Both the position numbers and the translations under genes were made by a program. The notes under the pieces were generated by a model that did not search any database, was not told the DNA's origin, and saw nothing but the letters and a program-made list of their open reading frames with translations. From Ophioderma brevispina (taxonomy: Eukaryota > Echinodermata > Ophiuroidea > Amphilepidida > Ophiodermatidae), in contig JAMKCH010014245.1 in assembly GCA_023653785.1 (NCBI GenBank), positions 1-64,000 of the forward strand: DNA of 64,000 nt, written 5' to 3'. Below are positions 11,055 to 22,914 of this stretch, piece after piece. Positions within the stretch are counted from its first letter, which is position 1. The number at the start of each line of letters is the position of its first letter.

Positions 11055-12693
11055 AGCGGCACTGGCATCATTTTAACAACATATGAAATTCTATTCAATT
11101 TGTCTCAAATGATAGTCTTAGGCTATGGAAGAACGGAGAATTCTTTTACCCATAAAAATAACATACTCCAAAAACAGATAGGGACATTGATATGAGGTAA
11201 AGACGTCCAGGTAATTTGTAGGCCAACTTTTAAATTTTTTCATCCTTATCAAAAAGGTATTATATTACATGAAATATTTGGACTCGTACTCACTTGATAT
11301 TAAAACCACAAGGTTATAGACCGATCAAACAAGTGTGCATAGCGTGGGAAACATGCCTACGGACTATGGCAAGCCATAAAGGCCATAACGTATTTGCCTG
11401 CAACGCGTTGCGAGAAGTCGCAAAGCTGTTGCGAAACTTCAGGCAAGGTTTGGCGAAATTTCGGCAACGCGTTGCGACATTTCAGCAACGCGTTGCGCGG
11501 GTTGTCGTGTGCGGCCAAAATTCAAAATCATGAAGTTCTGTGATGACCACGTATTTCAAAGAAAATAGACCCAACAGACGCGTTGTAGTTATACTTTTGC
11601 AACGCGTTTGCAGAACTTCACAAAGCGCGTTGCTAGCTCACAACGCGTTGCAAGCTTGCAAGCGTTGCTGAAGGGTACAAGCATTAAGGGACTATACCGT
11701 ATTGCCAGCAACGCGTTGTGAGAAGAGTCAAACGCGTTGCGAAAATCGGCAACGCGTTGCGACATTTCAGCAACGCGTTGCGACATTTCAGCACGGCGTT
11801 GCGGTATGTTCGGCCAATCAAATCATGAATTTCTGTGACTTATTTCAAAAATATAAATTCAAACTGCTTTGGCGACCTTCACAACGCGTTTGCCAAACCG
11901 TCACAAACGCGTTGCGGCAATACTTTATGACCATTGTGGCCTTCACAACGCGTTGTGAAGCTCGCAAACGCGTTGTGAAGGCTCAACGTGTGTGTGAAAG
12001 CATAAGGGTCAATAAACGTATTGCCGCAACGCGTTGGATCTATTTCTTTGAAATACGTCACAGAAATTCATGCTTTGAACGGCCCGACGCCGCAATGCGT
12101 TGACGAAATGTCGCAACGCGTTGCACTGTCTACAAACCGTTCTGCGACAATAAGTCTATGACCCTTATGGCTGTGGACCTTCGCAACGGTGTGTTAAAGT
12201 CACAAACGCGTTGGAATTCTCGCAACGGTTTGAAGAGCTTGCAACGCGGTGTGAGTTTCCACCACGCGTTGCTAATACTTGCCACGCGTTGTGGTTCTAT
12301 TTTTTGAATACGTCACAGAAAATTCATGATTTGATTGGCCGACACCGCAACGCGTTGCTGAAATGTCGCAACGCGTTGCCGAAATGTGTCGCAACGCGTT
12401 GCTACTTTCTCGCAAAGCGTTGCGGCAAAGACGTTATGGACTTTAGCGCTGCCATATACGGCGTGCGTTTATTGTGTTAAACGCCCATTTATCGTCGTAT
12501 GCTGAATTTAACGTCGCCGGCGACGTTAAATTATAAAATCGTTTGTTTTCCCATAAGGAAGCTGATTTGAGTCTTAATCATTTCGGGTGAGGGCTTTTGG
12601 TATATAAAAAGCCTCTTACAACCATGCAAAAATATTCGATTTTGAAAAAATATTGAGGGCGCACTATTTTTCAAATGTGCCAGGTCTCTTTAA
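11051..12693. mobile_element. TTAA-flanked inverted-repeat element, family C copy 1, with internal array
   Basis: The left end reads TTAAAGCGGCACTGGCA and the right end is the reverse complement of TTAAAGAGACCTGGCACA. The left arm (11051-11350) and right arm (12450-12693) align with the two halves of the 445-bp copy at 23322-23766; shared text includes GGGCGCACTATTTTTCAA-type sequence near the right end. The centre of copy 1 is replaced by about 1.1 kb of palindrome array, described separately. No transposase is seen. TTAA ends suggest piggyBac- or Kolobok-like mobilisation; that is inference. Confidence 0.78.
11366..12450. repeat. Fold-back array of GCAACGCGTTGC palindromes
   Basis: The 12-bp perfect palindrome GCAACGCGTTGC occurs exactly at least nine times, for example at 11400, 11464 and 11485. 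The 10-bp core CAACGCGTTG occurs more than a dozen times, with many one-base variants. Larger modules of about 250-310 bp contain the palindromes and a spacer with TCATGAATTTCTGTGA. Two modules lie in one orientation (about 11375-11880) and two in the reverse (about 11990-12440), so the array can fold back on itself. The outer ends, CCATAACGTATTTGCC on the left and GGCAAAGACGTTATGG on the right, are imperfect reverse complements. Confidence 0.85.
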
Positions 12694-15587
12694 GTGTTAG
12701 CATCTTTTGCAGGAACAAAACCGAACTTAAGTTTCAAACTTAAGACAAAACTGTAACGGAAAATACCTCAAAGGAAAAATACAATTTAAATTTAAATAGG
12801 TGAGAACTGATCGCAGTGGTTTCGAATTTGGGAGCACGCCTAAACAAATAATTATTTGATACTAGTATCTGCTCACATTTATTATAGCTTCGATTTGTAG
12901 AATTTACTGTGTTGCATAGAGAAAGAAATGGGAAAAGATGGAAATAGGGTAAGCAAAGTGATAAATCAATAATCAATCCAACAGTATTATAAAAATGCAG
13001 GCATGATACACCAAACCCTCTTAGTTATTTGTCCCCAGTCTATTTAAACAAGAGCATGCTCATGAAACCATTAATTTTGATAGCCGTGGTTAAGTAAAAT
13101 TGAAATTAAACAAAAGTGAACCTCCGATATGTGCTGGTATACATATTACAAGTGATTTACATTCTTTCAAGAATATACAATATATTGTTAATGATGATAT
13201 GATTGAGTGCTTATACCTCTCGTGTGAAGGGGCAGAGGTAAAGATATCAGTCATGGCGCGACTGAATAAAAGAGAATGATATTGGGTACATTTACTTGGA
13301 AAAAAAAAAAGTCACAAGAATTTTGGGGTTTCATAAGATTAGAATGTTGGACATTTTTAATATGATATCAATTAAAGTCGATTGGGCGATGAATGATTGG
13401 ATCCGTAGGAACAACATGTACATGTTCAAAAATAAGCTATGCTCATGGGTTAGAAAACGGAAATGATTGTTTTTATTTAGGGGGTATTGGGTCTGCATTT
13501 GGTAAATGTAAGTGTTACATTACGAAAATGAGATAATGCAATGTTGTGACGTAATTTGTGGTGTAGATTGTACATCTACAAGAATGCATTTATTCGATCG
13601 CAATCAGACGTTCGGTTCCCGAGAATGGCTGATTATAAGTGAAGCAGTGTACGCGAAAATTTGCCAAAAATGCATCATCCTATATTATCCGTGAAAAATC
13701 AAGGGGTTATATAAGATATTTTAAACATTATTATTTAGAACTATTAACACATTTATTTGGATAGTTGAAGTAAATAAATACTCATCTTATCCTTTCCATA
13801 ATTTAAAGAATTCTAATTCACAGTTCGGTGGTAAGGGATTTTTAGGATTGTATTGTTTCCTCACACTGCGATAATTTAAGAAAATTATTTTAAAAATTAA
13901 GACAGGACAATGGATGCACCTATTCGATGATTCTTTCCTTAATAATTATGATAATTCGTATAAAATAATTTTTAAAAAAAAAAAAAAATAAGTCCTATAT
14001 TTCACTCAAAGCGCCCTGTCAATTTTTTCGTCTCCCTCCATGTTCGAGGCCTATATAACTGTTTCGGTTAAAAATAGCAAACATCCGAAAACCGAGATAT
14101 GAAATTCGTAATAGAGAACGCTACAGTGCTATGCACATGAACTTGGCACACATATTAAGCACATATAGCGGCTAGTGAACCATGAAGGCCGATCCGATTT
14201 TCAAAATGTGTTCCAAATTCAATTACGCCATACAAATTATGTGAGTGGTCGATTTCCGGTTGACATTGGCAACGGTACCAAACACCTGGTGTCATGGTTC
14301 ACTGCGTATTAACCCCGTGCACAGTGCCACCCAAGTTTCGTCCCAGTAGGCTTGTTTAGTTTATTTAGAGTAGATTCATCCCATAGTGTCACCTCTAATA
14401 CTTTCCCGCATGGTTATGAGCATTGAAGGAGGGGATGTGCATTGGATGGAAATTAAAATTACACGCTAAATCTATTGAAATATAGTCACTAGCACAGAAA
14501 GTAAAAATCAATTATGTGCTAATGAATCATTCAAGTAACCGGAAACGCATATAGCTAAATTGCCTCTCAAAACATTCTGACTAATCGTATTGACTTAATG
14601 TTGTCATGTAAAGGTGATTGGAACGTTATGACAAAGAGGTTCTATATAGATAGGAGGCAAAACGTTACGTTAATATCTTTAGACAATTCATCGTCTCGCC
14701 GTTTTGCCGACCACAAAGGAAAACAAAGCGTACCAACAATAGAAAGCCAATGGCTGCCTCCGCATCTTCCACATACTGTGGGTGCAGCTGTTGCATATAC
14801 ACTAATCGGTAGTGTGTGATACAAATCGATGTATGTGTTAGAGGGTGGCCAGGTTGAATAATAGTGCACCTGGATCATTGTGCTCAGATATTCTTTTTCT
14901 CATATGTTTTTTAAATGGAGCCTTTAGTGAAAAGATTATTCATTGAGGCGGTTATTTAAATCAAGACCACTGACGTGTCATTTCATTAGTTGGTAGCCAT
15001 GGAAGGAAACAACATTTAACACCCACAAGCACATCCCAACATCCAACAATGAATTTGGCGGATTGTTTGATCGAATTTGACATTATGTGTGTATACAAGC
15101 ACCCAAACTAATAATTATTCCGTGCAATATTCAAAATGCGGCGCCCAGCACGGAACGACGGGTTTTGACATGGGCTTTCACCCCCTGGTTATGACTTTTG
15201 GAGACTTGAGCGCCCGGTTTTGGATACGACGGGAACAAAAAAAAGTCTTTGTACTCCTTCTGTATGCATGAAGGCGAGATTATCTTAGTTCGTTCATGAA
15301 GAAGATGAATCGAGCCACATATTCTGCTCCTCTCCTAACTAATAGTCGCGGTCCAATACGTTCCCGCCGGTGACACGATGGGTTGAATCTTACTATAGTT
15401 GCGTTCGTTCAGGTTAGCCAATCGAGGTTTACCGGGTTACCATGGCAACCAGAGCAAAAAATTGACATGACTTTTAAAACTTTGTGGACATGGGGACAAT
15501 TGATGTGTAACATTTATATACCACTATTAGGAAAATTAAGAAAATCAACTTCAAAGTTCAATGCTTCAGACCCCCATTTTGTTAACC
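12694..15587. other. No gene seen
   Basis: AT-rich sequence without recognisable domains. Small inverted pair GTGAACCATG (about 14176) and CATGGTTCAC (about 14293). Short A-tract at 13973-13988. Open frames under 90 codons on both strands look random. Confidence 0.45.
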
Positions 15588-15612
15588 CCCCCCCCTTTTT
15601 TCCCCCCCCCCT
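15586..15612. repeat. C/T homopolymer tract
   Basis: Two long C runs separated by a T run. A T-rich tract follows at about 15681-15711. Such tracts are prone to length errors. Confidence 0.8.
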
Positions 15613-15616
15613 TAAG

Positions 15617-15901
15617 CATGAAAGAGATTTATCACAATAACAGAGTATTCTGAATTAAAAGGGGACAATAGTGAGCATAATTTTTTTTTTTTTTTTCTTT
15701 TTTTTTTTTAAGGACAGGTTTGATAAGTTAAGAAAACAAGGTAAATAACAAGACGATGAAAGAAGCAAAGCGTAGTACAGAATTGGACGCACAAATTAAT
15801 GCTGCGAGATACAAAATATAGGAAAACGAAAAGTGGAATATGGTCCACGGACATACAACCCTAAAGGATAACATAATCTTGCCAATGATTTCAATAAACA
15901 T
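15617..15901. repeat. Repeat R2, copy a
   Basis: Aligns in the same orientation with 16734-16986. Both begin CATGAAAGAGAT, contain GATGAAAGAAGC and ACAAAATAT, and end in GATTTCAATAAACATT. The two copies flank repeat R1 copy b, giving a period of about 1.1 kb. Confidence 0.75.
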
Positions 15902-15929
15902 TACGGGTATTTCGATTTTGGTTACAATT

Positions 15930-16075
15930 AGATAGAAAAAAGTTCAAAGGTAAAAAGTTAGTACCAACATCTGAAGGTGTTCCATTTTGTATCTTTCAAT
16001 AATTTCCAATCATGATATGCACTGCTTATAACTGCAGTGTGTTAGTCTTTGTTTTTCCTATTCCTACGGCTTAGC
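15930..16075. repeat. Repeat S, copy a
   Basis: Matches 18450-18565 in the same orientation; shared text includes CAACATCTGAAG, CTTTCAAT and GCAGTGTG. It lies between R2 copy a and R1 copy b. Confidence 0.65.
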
Positions 16076-16715
16076 AAAACAATAAAAACTTTACTCTCAA
16101 AGTATTATTCATTTAATTATATTTTTCAAGGTAATATTATTCATCTTATTACATTTTTCATGCGGACACATATCGAACCTCCTATGAAATAGTGATATAT
16201 CGGTTTGTATATGACTTGAAAGCCCGTAAAAGCTTTGCTCTAATACCTCTCGAACCAGAGTGATATTGCGGTTTATATATATGGGGAGACAGAAACTTTC
16301 ATCAGAAAATGCCCACTAGACACGATGTTTTCTATATTGTGTAGGTAAGCTCTTCATGTATTTCAGGCCTATTGTAAGGCATTTATGTCTTCAGTGTGAT
16401 CTTTCGCTGATATGGAGAGACTACGAAATTAGGAAAAAAGAAATAAGTTGTGAAAACCTGTTCATCAATCACTGAACAGGTATTCCGTCATGACGTATCC
16501 TTAATTACGATTGAAACACCACCGTGAGGGACATTGTCGCCTGTGAAGGTTATTTTTTGTTTCGTACCGAGTAGACATATTCCTAAAATCATTTCATGAG
16601 AGAGCTAGAAAGAAAAAGAAATGGGTCGAGAGAGAAAGCATATAAATGGGGAAATAGAGACTCCAAAATGTATGCCAAAATTTATATTTCAGTTCAAGCA
16701 TTAGGCTTGATCACG
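16076..16715. repeat. Dispersed repeat R1, copy b
   Basis: Second copy of the sequence at 1585-2215, same orientation, with many small indels. It ends about 20 bases before R2 copy b. Confidence 0.7.
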
Positions 16716-16733
16716 GCTGTCTGCTAACAGCAT

Positions 16734-16986
16734 GCATGAAAGAGATTTTGACCATAACAGAGCTATTCCTAATAGGGGTGACAATAGTAAGCATTATTCA
16801 AGACAGGTCCGATGAGTTAAAAACAAGGTAAATAAGGTGATGAAAGAAGCGAAGAGTACTATACCAACAGAATCCAAGACAGAGCTGGTGGTACAAAATA
16901 TGTGGAAAACGAAAAGTGTAATTTGACCATTCTACCTACCACATTAAAGGATTACATAAGTCTTGCAAATGATTTCAATAAACATT
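16734..16986. repeat. Repeat R2, copy b
   Basis: Second copy of 15617-15901. It ends at GATTTCAATAAACATT, immediately before a LINE RT relic, which suggests that R2 and R1 may be untranslated parts of that element family. Confidence 0.7.
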
Positions 16987-16989
16987 TTA

Positions 16990-18018
16990 TATTACATTAC
17001 ATTTACATCATTAGACTTAATGAAATTCTACATGAGATTATTATCTCGCAGTGGTCTCGACAATATCAACTCTAACTTATTAGAGTATGCAGCTAATGCT
17101 ATTGATCTTGTTTTATGTCAGTTTTTAAACAGCGTACTGTCCCGATGATATAAAATCAGCTTGAGGTATTACAAGATAAGGTGTCTAATATTTCAGAAGC
17201 AACTTTACAAGTATGTCACTGATGGCAATATCTTGTACAATGGTCAATTAGATCTTCCCCCTTAGCACTCTAACTGTACCGCATTAAAACAATGGCAGAT
17301 GAAAAGATATTGATGATGAAAATTATATTGGTGCTGTTTTTCTTGACCTAATAAGGCATTTCACATGGTTAATCACAAGATACTTGTTGCAACTGATTTA
17401 AACTGATTTAAAATCGGGTTCAATGTGTTTCAGTAAATGGTACCAATTCAAATCCATGCAATATTTCGTCAGGAGTCCACCAGAGTTCACTACTTGACCC
17501 TCTCCTATTCCCACTTTGTATCAATGACATAAAGAGAGTATATTAGCATTTGACTTGCTGATGATACATTGAGTTATGACTGCCATAGTAACGTAAAGCT
17601 AATTGACGAATATTTGAATGAGCACCTATATATTTAAATGGATTGTAAACAATCTTATGAATACGATACAACGATAAGGTATGTTGCTTTGGACTCCACC
17701 CAAAATTAATAATAACAAAATGAATACTGTTGCCATAAATAACGCTGTTGTTGAAAATGTTAAATCTTTGAAATATCTTGGTGTTTCTATAGATTTGAAT
17801 CTGAAATGTAATTATTATGTTATTTTGATTTGTAAAAATAATGCGATATATTATTTGTTTTGTGAGAAAGATCAAGCAGTATGGTCCCCAAAAGTCACTG
17901 ATTATATTTATAACACTATGATGCTTCCATCGCTTGATTTTGGTATCATCATATGGAACAATTACGGTAATACAGATCGTAATAAAACTCTTAAGGAATC
18001 AGAAAATATATATTTGTG
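16990..18018 (+). pseudogene. Non-LTR retrotransposon RT fragment
   Basis: A degraded LINE reverse transcriptase. The N-terminal block SGLDNINSNLLEYAANAI lies at 17051-17105. The palm A block, GAVFLDL-K followed by HMVNHKIL, lies at 17330-17390 with a frameshift. The SGVHQSSLLDPLLFPLCIND block (canonical SGVPQGSxLGPLLFxLYIND) is at 17468-17530. The ADDT block of the catalytic centre is at about 17560-17572. The thumb block SLKYLGVSIDLNLK lies at 17766-17808, and YNTMMLPSLDFGIIIWNNYG at 17911-17970. Neither the endonuclease nor a complete 3' end is present. The element is unlike the LINE at 5.2 kb in its palm wording, so it is a different family. Frameshifts and stops make it non-coding. Confidence 0.82.
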
Positions 18019-18449
18019 ATGCCCAGTTACAGAGATATGGGTGAAATGGGATAAAGGTCATTGAACATGATTGGTCATTATACAGTGAGCTACACTTTCG
18101 TCACTCATTGAATCTCATTCCATAATCTCCTTTTGAGGATATTGTTATTTGTCCGTTTCCCAATATATGCTATGTTGTATTCAGCCTTACAAAACTATGT
18201 AAATCGGAAATTACACTAAATATTCACTGAAAATGATACATTTATGTATAATGACGATTCTTAGTTAAAGAGGTCGTCACCCACGACATATTCTAATTAT
18301 GTTTAACGTTTAAATTTATGAGCGCATCGACCACTGTTTCTCACAAAAGGTGTGCAGAAAAAATACCTGATGCAAGATTAAAGAAAGTTTACCGGTTAAG
18401 TTAATTGTTTCAAGAAAATTTATAGCCCTTGACAGTTAGTTTTCCTTCA
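18019..18449. other. No gene seen
   Basis: AT-rich sequence after the LINE relic. It may hold its 3' untranslated tail; no structure is recognisable. Confidence 0.4.
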
Positions 18450-18565
18450 GGAAAAATCCATAAGGTAAGAAGTGAGTATCAACATCTGAAGTTGTCTTTC
18501 AATCATTACCAAATATGATATTTAATGCTTATATCCGCAGTGTGATAGTATTTGTTATTCCTTTG
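18450..18565. repeat. Repeat S, copy b
   Basis: Second copy of 15930-16075. The two S copies bracket R1b, R2b and the LINE relic. Confidence 0.6.
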
Positions 18566-19699
18566 GTCAAATGTACTCTATAGATTTATCCGCACACAGC
18601 AAAGAAAGGTGTACGGCATATATAGAAAACAGCAGCAGCATCGGGTTAATAAACCTTGGACGAACGAACTCTAAGTCGCCTGTAGCACTTCTCTGAGTGA
18701 GATTGAAGCTTCCACACAACAGCTAAGATGCCATGAAATACTTGCGAATAGTTCAGTTTTAAGATATTTATACAAATAAAACATGATTTGATGGAAAAGT
18801 AGTGAAAACTACTTTCCCGTGTTGGATGATAGGACTACGTACCCCCGAGACTCATTGTGAAAGTTTGAGCAATGCGTTGGACAAAATAGCAATTTGTAGA
18901 GCTATCAGCCAAAAGAATAACTCTTTGAGCACCGCGTTGTGACATCACAAAATAATATTATTTATTGAAGCTATCTCAGCGACGAGTAATACAAACAACC
19001 AATTAGCGGCAGTCTTACATAGGCTGCTGTAGTGTAGATTCGCGCCTTGATCATCCGACAGGCTGTTAATGTAAAAGTACAATGTAGAGGAAAAAGGGTG
19101 CACGAAGGGAATTTGGATCGTGTAATTTTTAGGATTTCCATTTGAGGTGCTTTCACACCTAGATTAAATGTTTCTTATTTCAGGGACGTGTTACAGGGTT
19201 ACGTTTTAGGAGCTTTTTTACAAACTGATTTCCATTTTTGACCTCCAGCAACGATGTCAATAGCAAACGCCATTTGAATTGACAAGTGTATGTTTCCGAT
19301 TTTTATATATATTTTAGTTTGGTTAGTGGAAAGCCGCTGAATCCGATCGTTGCTGCTCTTTTGGAAGGTTTGAGGCAGATATGTCATACCTCAGATACTT
19401 CTGACGAGATGTCCTGGTGGACGTACAGGCAGAAGCTTTAATAACCCGGGTGCTTAGATTTGTAACTTCCATTGGAACTAATAGCTGATACTCCATTGGC
19501 TCGCTACGTATAGATACTAAAATGAATGAAGAGGAAGTAGCATAACGATGAGGAGGAGGGAAAGTAGAGTAAAGAGCACGCAGATGGAAGTCCGCCACTC
19601 CAATGCTGGCAAAGGTAATTTTCTGCTCCTCGGGACTAAAAAAAATGCCTTCCTTTATCAACGTGCCTAGTATGACATCTGAATGCCACAGGTACTTGG
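18566..19699. other. No gene established
   Basis: A minus-strand frame of 112 codons (19323-19661) has reasonably balanced composition but no domain I recognise and no convincing splice context. Two degenerate relatives of the GCGTTG palindrome occur at about 18872 and 18932. Confidence 0.35.
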
Positions 19700-20094
19700 T
19701 ACTATTTTGGTACCAATGGATAGCTATTGTCCTCTTCTATTCATTGATACCAAATAAGTACCAACATGCCTGCATTACGTCAGAATGACATCGTAAAGTT
19801 CGAATGGCAGCAAACTTTATTTTTCGATAGACACATAATCCATATTTTTACAAAAAGTAAGGAATATCAGATTTTGATGCCGTGTTTTACTCTAAATGAT
19901 AGCAAATGACTAATTTTATATACACATGTTTTCAAGCCTGTAAAACTGCAAAATATAAAATTTCCACCTTATATCCAGTACTTCCATTCTTGCCTTGACT
20001 TTTCATGTCATAGTGACGTCATAATAGGAATGTTTGTATTTATTTGATATCAATGGAAAGGATAACTGTAAGTTCTCCTGCGGTACCAAATTAA
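19700..20094. mobile_element. Inverted-repeat element, family A-related copy 2
   Basis: Left arm: TTTTGGTACCAATGGATAGC, then CATTGATACCAAATAAGTAC, then a TACGTCA block. The right arm (about 20000-20094) is the reverse complement with about 25-30% differences, including GACGTCA and TTGATATCAATGGAAAGGA, and ends at TTAA (20091-20094). The middle (TCTAAATGATAGCAAATGAC) matches the interior of the element at 60423. No coding frame. Its outer left boundary is uncertain. Confidence 0.65.
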
Positions 20095-20250
20095 TAGGAA
20101 TTGGGTTCTAATAAAGAAATTCAAAGAGTGAGGTAACCATCGGCTCTCGCTTCGGATGTGTTGTTACCAAAAACTCAGATAGATAATGGTTTTGATTCAG
20201 ATCTTCTTAAATTGGCAATGTATTTTAAACCATATAAGCAATTTCTTTGG

Positions 20251-20375
20251 AAAAACACACACACACAAAACCCTCAAAAACCGGCAGCCAACCAACCAAC
20301 CGAACAAACAAAAACAAAAACAAACGAACACATAAACAAGCAAACAAACAAACAGAAAAACAGACAGACAAACAT
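20251..20375. repeat. CA/CAAA-rich microsatellite
   Basis: Interrupted ACAC, CAAC and CAAA repeats over about 125 bases. The open frames on both strands here are low-complexity artefacts. Confidence 0.85.
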
Positions 20376-20481
20376 TTTGTGACAGATTATGATGCATGTT
20401 ATCAGTTATATCGAGACATACAATAATTCAGGGCTGTATGATTCGTATAACATCCTCTTTACAAAACACCTTAACATCTCC

Positions 20482-21250
20482 AACCGACAATTTAATTATT
20501 AGTCTATAGTAGATATCTTTAAAGTTTGAAAAGAAAATTATCTTAATGGCGTTTCATTGAAAAATAACAACTTTCATTTTGGTATCAATGAATCAAACAA
20601 TTAAGTCTGACGTTTAAACCATGTTTGTGATGTCTGGTATTGGAAAATATTAAAGCGAATTTGTCAGGACATTCGTCGCCTCAATAACAATTTTGGTTTT
20701 AATAGTTCTTTTTGAAGATGTACTATATAGCAAGCTTTATTTTAGCAACATTTCGCTACCGAGACAAATAATTTAACGACTACTTGAAGGCTACCAACGC
20801 GACACATTTTATTGTTTACATTAGTTGCTTGTCTTCAAACATTAAGCTATTTGGCAAGTACTTCACGTCAAAATCGCCGATTTAATTATCAGTCTAGTAG
20901 ACATGTTCTTTGTTTGAAAATAATATTTCTTGAAAATTGTTCAATAAAAAACAGCAGCTTATTAATTGTATCAATGAATCAAAAATAGTATAAAGAACCA
21001 TTTTTTTGTGCCGTGTGGTCATGAATGCTATTTAAGCATACTTGTGAAGGCATAATTCGCTACCTTAACAACATTTTACCTACTTTAGTGGTTTTTTCGC
21101 GTAATTGGTCTGTGGAGATGCAAAGTAAGTTTTAAAGAGTCCTATTTTTCTAGCTTTTCAGCTACCAAGGCAAATAGCAAATGAGTACTTGAAAGGCGAC
21201 ACACTTTAATGTCTGCATTATCTTACTGTCTTTAACGTTAGACGCATTCA
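20482..21250. repeat. Diverged tandem duplication, period about 394 bp
   Basis: Unit 1 (20482-20876) begins with TTTAATTATTAGTCTA and unit 2 (20877-21250) with TTTAATTATCAGTCTA. Further matched blocks in the same order include ATCAATGAATCAAA, TTCGCTACC and GGCAAATA-like text, ACTTGAA and GACACA. The divergence includes many substitutions, so this is an old duplication and not a sequencing artefact. Confidence 0.65.
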
Positions 21251-22670
21251 CACAGAATTCACTTTTGAAATTATATATTGTAATCATCATTAATAACCTC
21301 ACCATATCACATAAAGAAGGTTTTAATAACAATCAAAGAAAGACAGAAGGTTGTAAATTAAACCATGAACAATTGGGGAGTTATTGTCTATACTAACCGT
21401 TTGCATCAAAGAATGTGCACGAAGAAATACAGAATTGACCCTGACCAGTTTTTCTTCAACCGTAACGCATTGGTGTTATCAACATAATTTGCATATTTCT
21501 TCTTTGATGCTGACAAATTGAGATATTTGGTGAGAATTAGCTGATCCATTTTCACCATTCATATGGGATTAACACAAACAGTTAAGCTGGTTTTCATTTC
21601 CATAATTTTGTTCTGAATATGGTGGCAAATCGTTCTGACCTTTGCTCTACAACTCATTCCATAAATCAGATTCATTGAATTCAGTGATAATTAGTGCATG
21701 AATTCAATTAATATTTGTATCAGATCATAATATTAAACTTTGTAAACATCCAAAATCCCATGTGCAGGAACAAGATCTATTTCAACAATCACTTATATTA
21801 TCTAATTTAAGTAGCTAAAGTACTTTGTTCCGCGCTGGAATAACTTTGAAGACAATTTCCTAAAATTCAAAGGTAGAAATCATGTAAAAGAAGACTTCTC
21901 AACATAATTATCATTATCACTTTCTTGCAAGCCAATAAGATCATTATACATACCGTTTATAAAGTTTTGAAACTGAAACGGAATGACTTTGTGGTCTGGG
22001 CAAAGCAATCGAGTGTCTTTAGAAAGTTTTAATTTGTGAAACTATTGTTATGCCAAAACTCTTATCGAAAAACTTTATCTGTTTAAAATTTGTTGTAAAA
22101 CATGCCATTTAATGAAATTAAAGTTTTATCTGATCAAGGTGATTTGAGCAATATTTTTTATGGCAAGAAGTATTTTCAAATCAATTTAACATGCTGTAAC
22201 ACAACCTCAGAATGTTTTTTCTCTGACCCATATCATTTTGTGCAATAGTTTTTTGGTTAATAAATGTTATCTGCTTCGTTCTTCAATCATTGTTTTTTTT
22301 TTTCATATTTCAGATTATGCATGCAAACATGTGCATAGAGTCTGTCAGAACATTACGTTTAATGAACTTTGACGGTCAGGGTCGCCCAGCCCAATTTTTT
22401 TTATACAACCTGTACATCAAAGCAAACGTACAGAACGACCAAGGGTGTCAGAATATTTCCGCGGAGAAAACATGTTATTATATTAGCCCTTTCGGGGTTA
22501 TTTCCGAGGTCCGCCATGATTGCGATTGACACGTTGTTGTCTGTCACAGACACACAATTAGTATTTTACTCCTTAGTAGATTCATCTGTACTAAAGACTA
22601 ATGCGGGTTCGGGTAGCACATGTGATATTGAAATGGATAAATCCATTATAATATTTTAAAATAAAACGAG
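21251..22670. other. No gene established
   Basis: AT-rich sequence. Two overlapping plus-strand frames at 22290-22659 (79 and 96 codons) follow a T-rich tract ending in CATATTTCAG, which resembles a splice acceptor, but neither frame matches anything I know. Confidence 0.35.
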
Positions 22671-22675
22671 CTAGA

Positions 22676-22914
22676 ACAAACCCTCAGTAGGATAACAATC
22701 TTATTTGTTGAACAACTAGAAGGGGCAGACTCGAAAAGAGCGAGAGCAAACGCTCAGTAGAAATTTGATCTCCTCCAATCGGAATTATTTAACAACTTGA
22801 AAGCAAACGCAAGCAAGCAAACGCTCAGTAGGAATTTGCTATTATAGTCATTCACCTCATATGCTGAACACCTTGAGGCAAACACCGAAGTAAGCTATAG
22901 CAAACGCTCAGTAG
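22676..22914 (+). repeat. Four spaced copies of a 15-bp repeat, GCAAACGCTCAGTAG
   Basis: The core occurs exactly at 22746-22760, 22817-22831 and 22900-22914, and with two changes at 22676-22690. Starts are 70, 71 and 83 bases apart. The intervals also carry shorter related pieces such as GCAAACGCAAGCAAGC and GGCAAACACCGAAG. It looks like a degenerate minisatellite with a conserved core. Confidence 0.8.

Noticed and set aside
19323..19661. 112-codon minus-strand frame as a gene
   Set aside because: No recognised domain and no adjacent exon; left as unassigned.
22290..22659. Two overlapping plus-strand frames after an acceptor-like site
   Set aside because: They overlap in different frames, neither has a donor or a recognised domain.
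22676..22914. Spaced repeats resembling a CRISPR array
   Set aside because: Only four short, non-palindromic repeats with unequal spacing, in clearly eukaryotic DNA with no cas genes.
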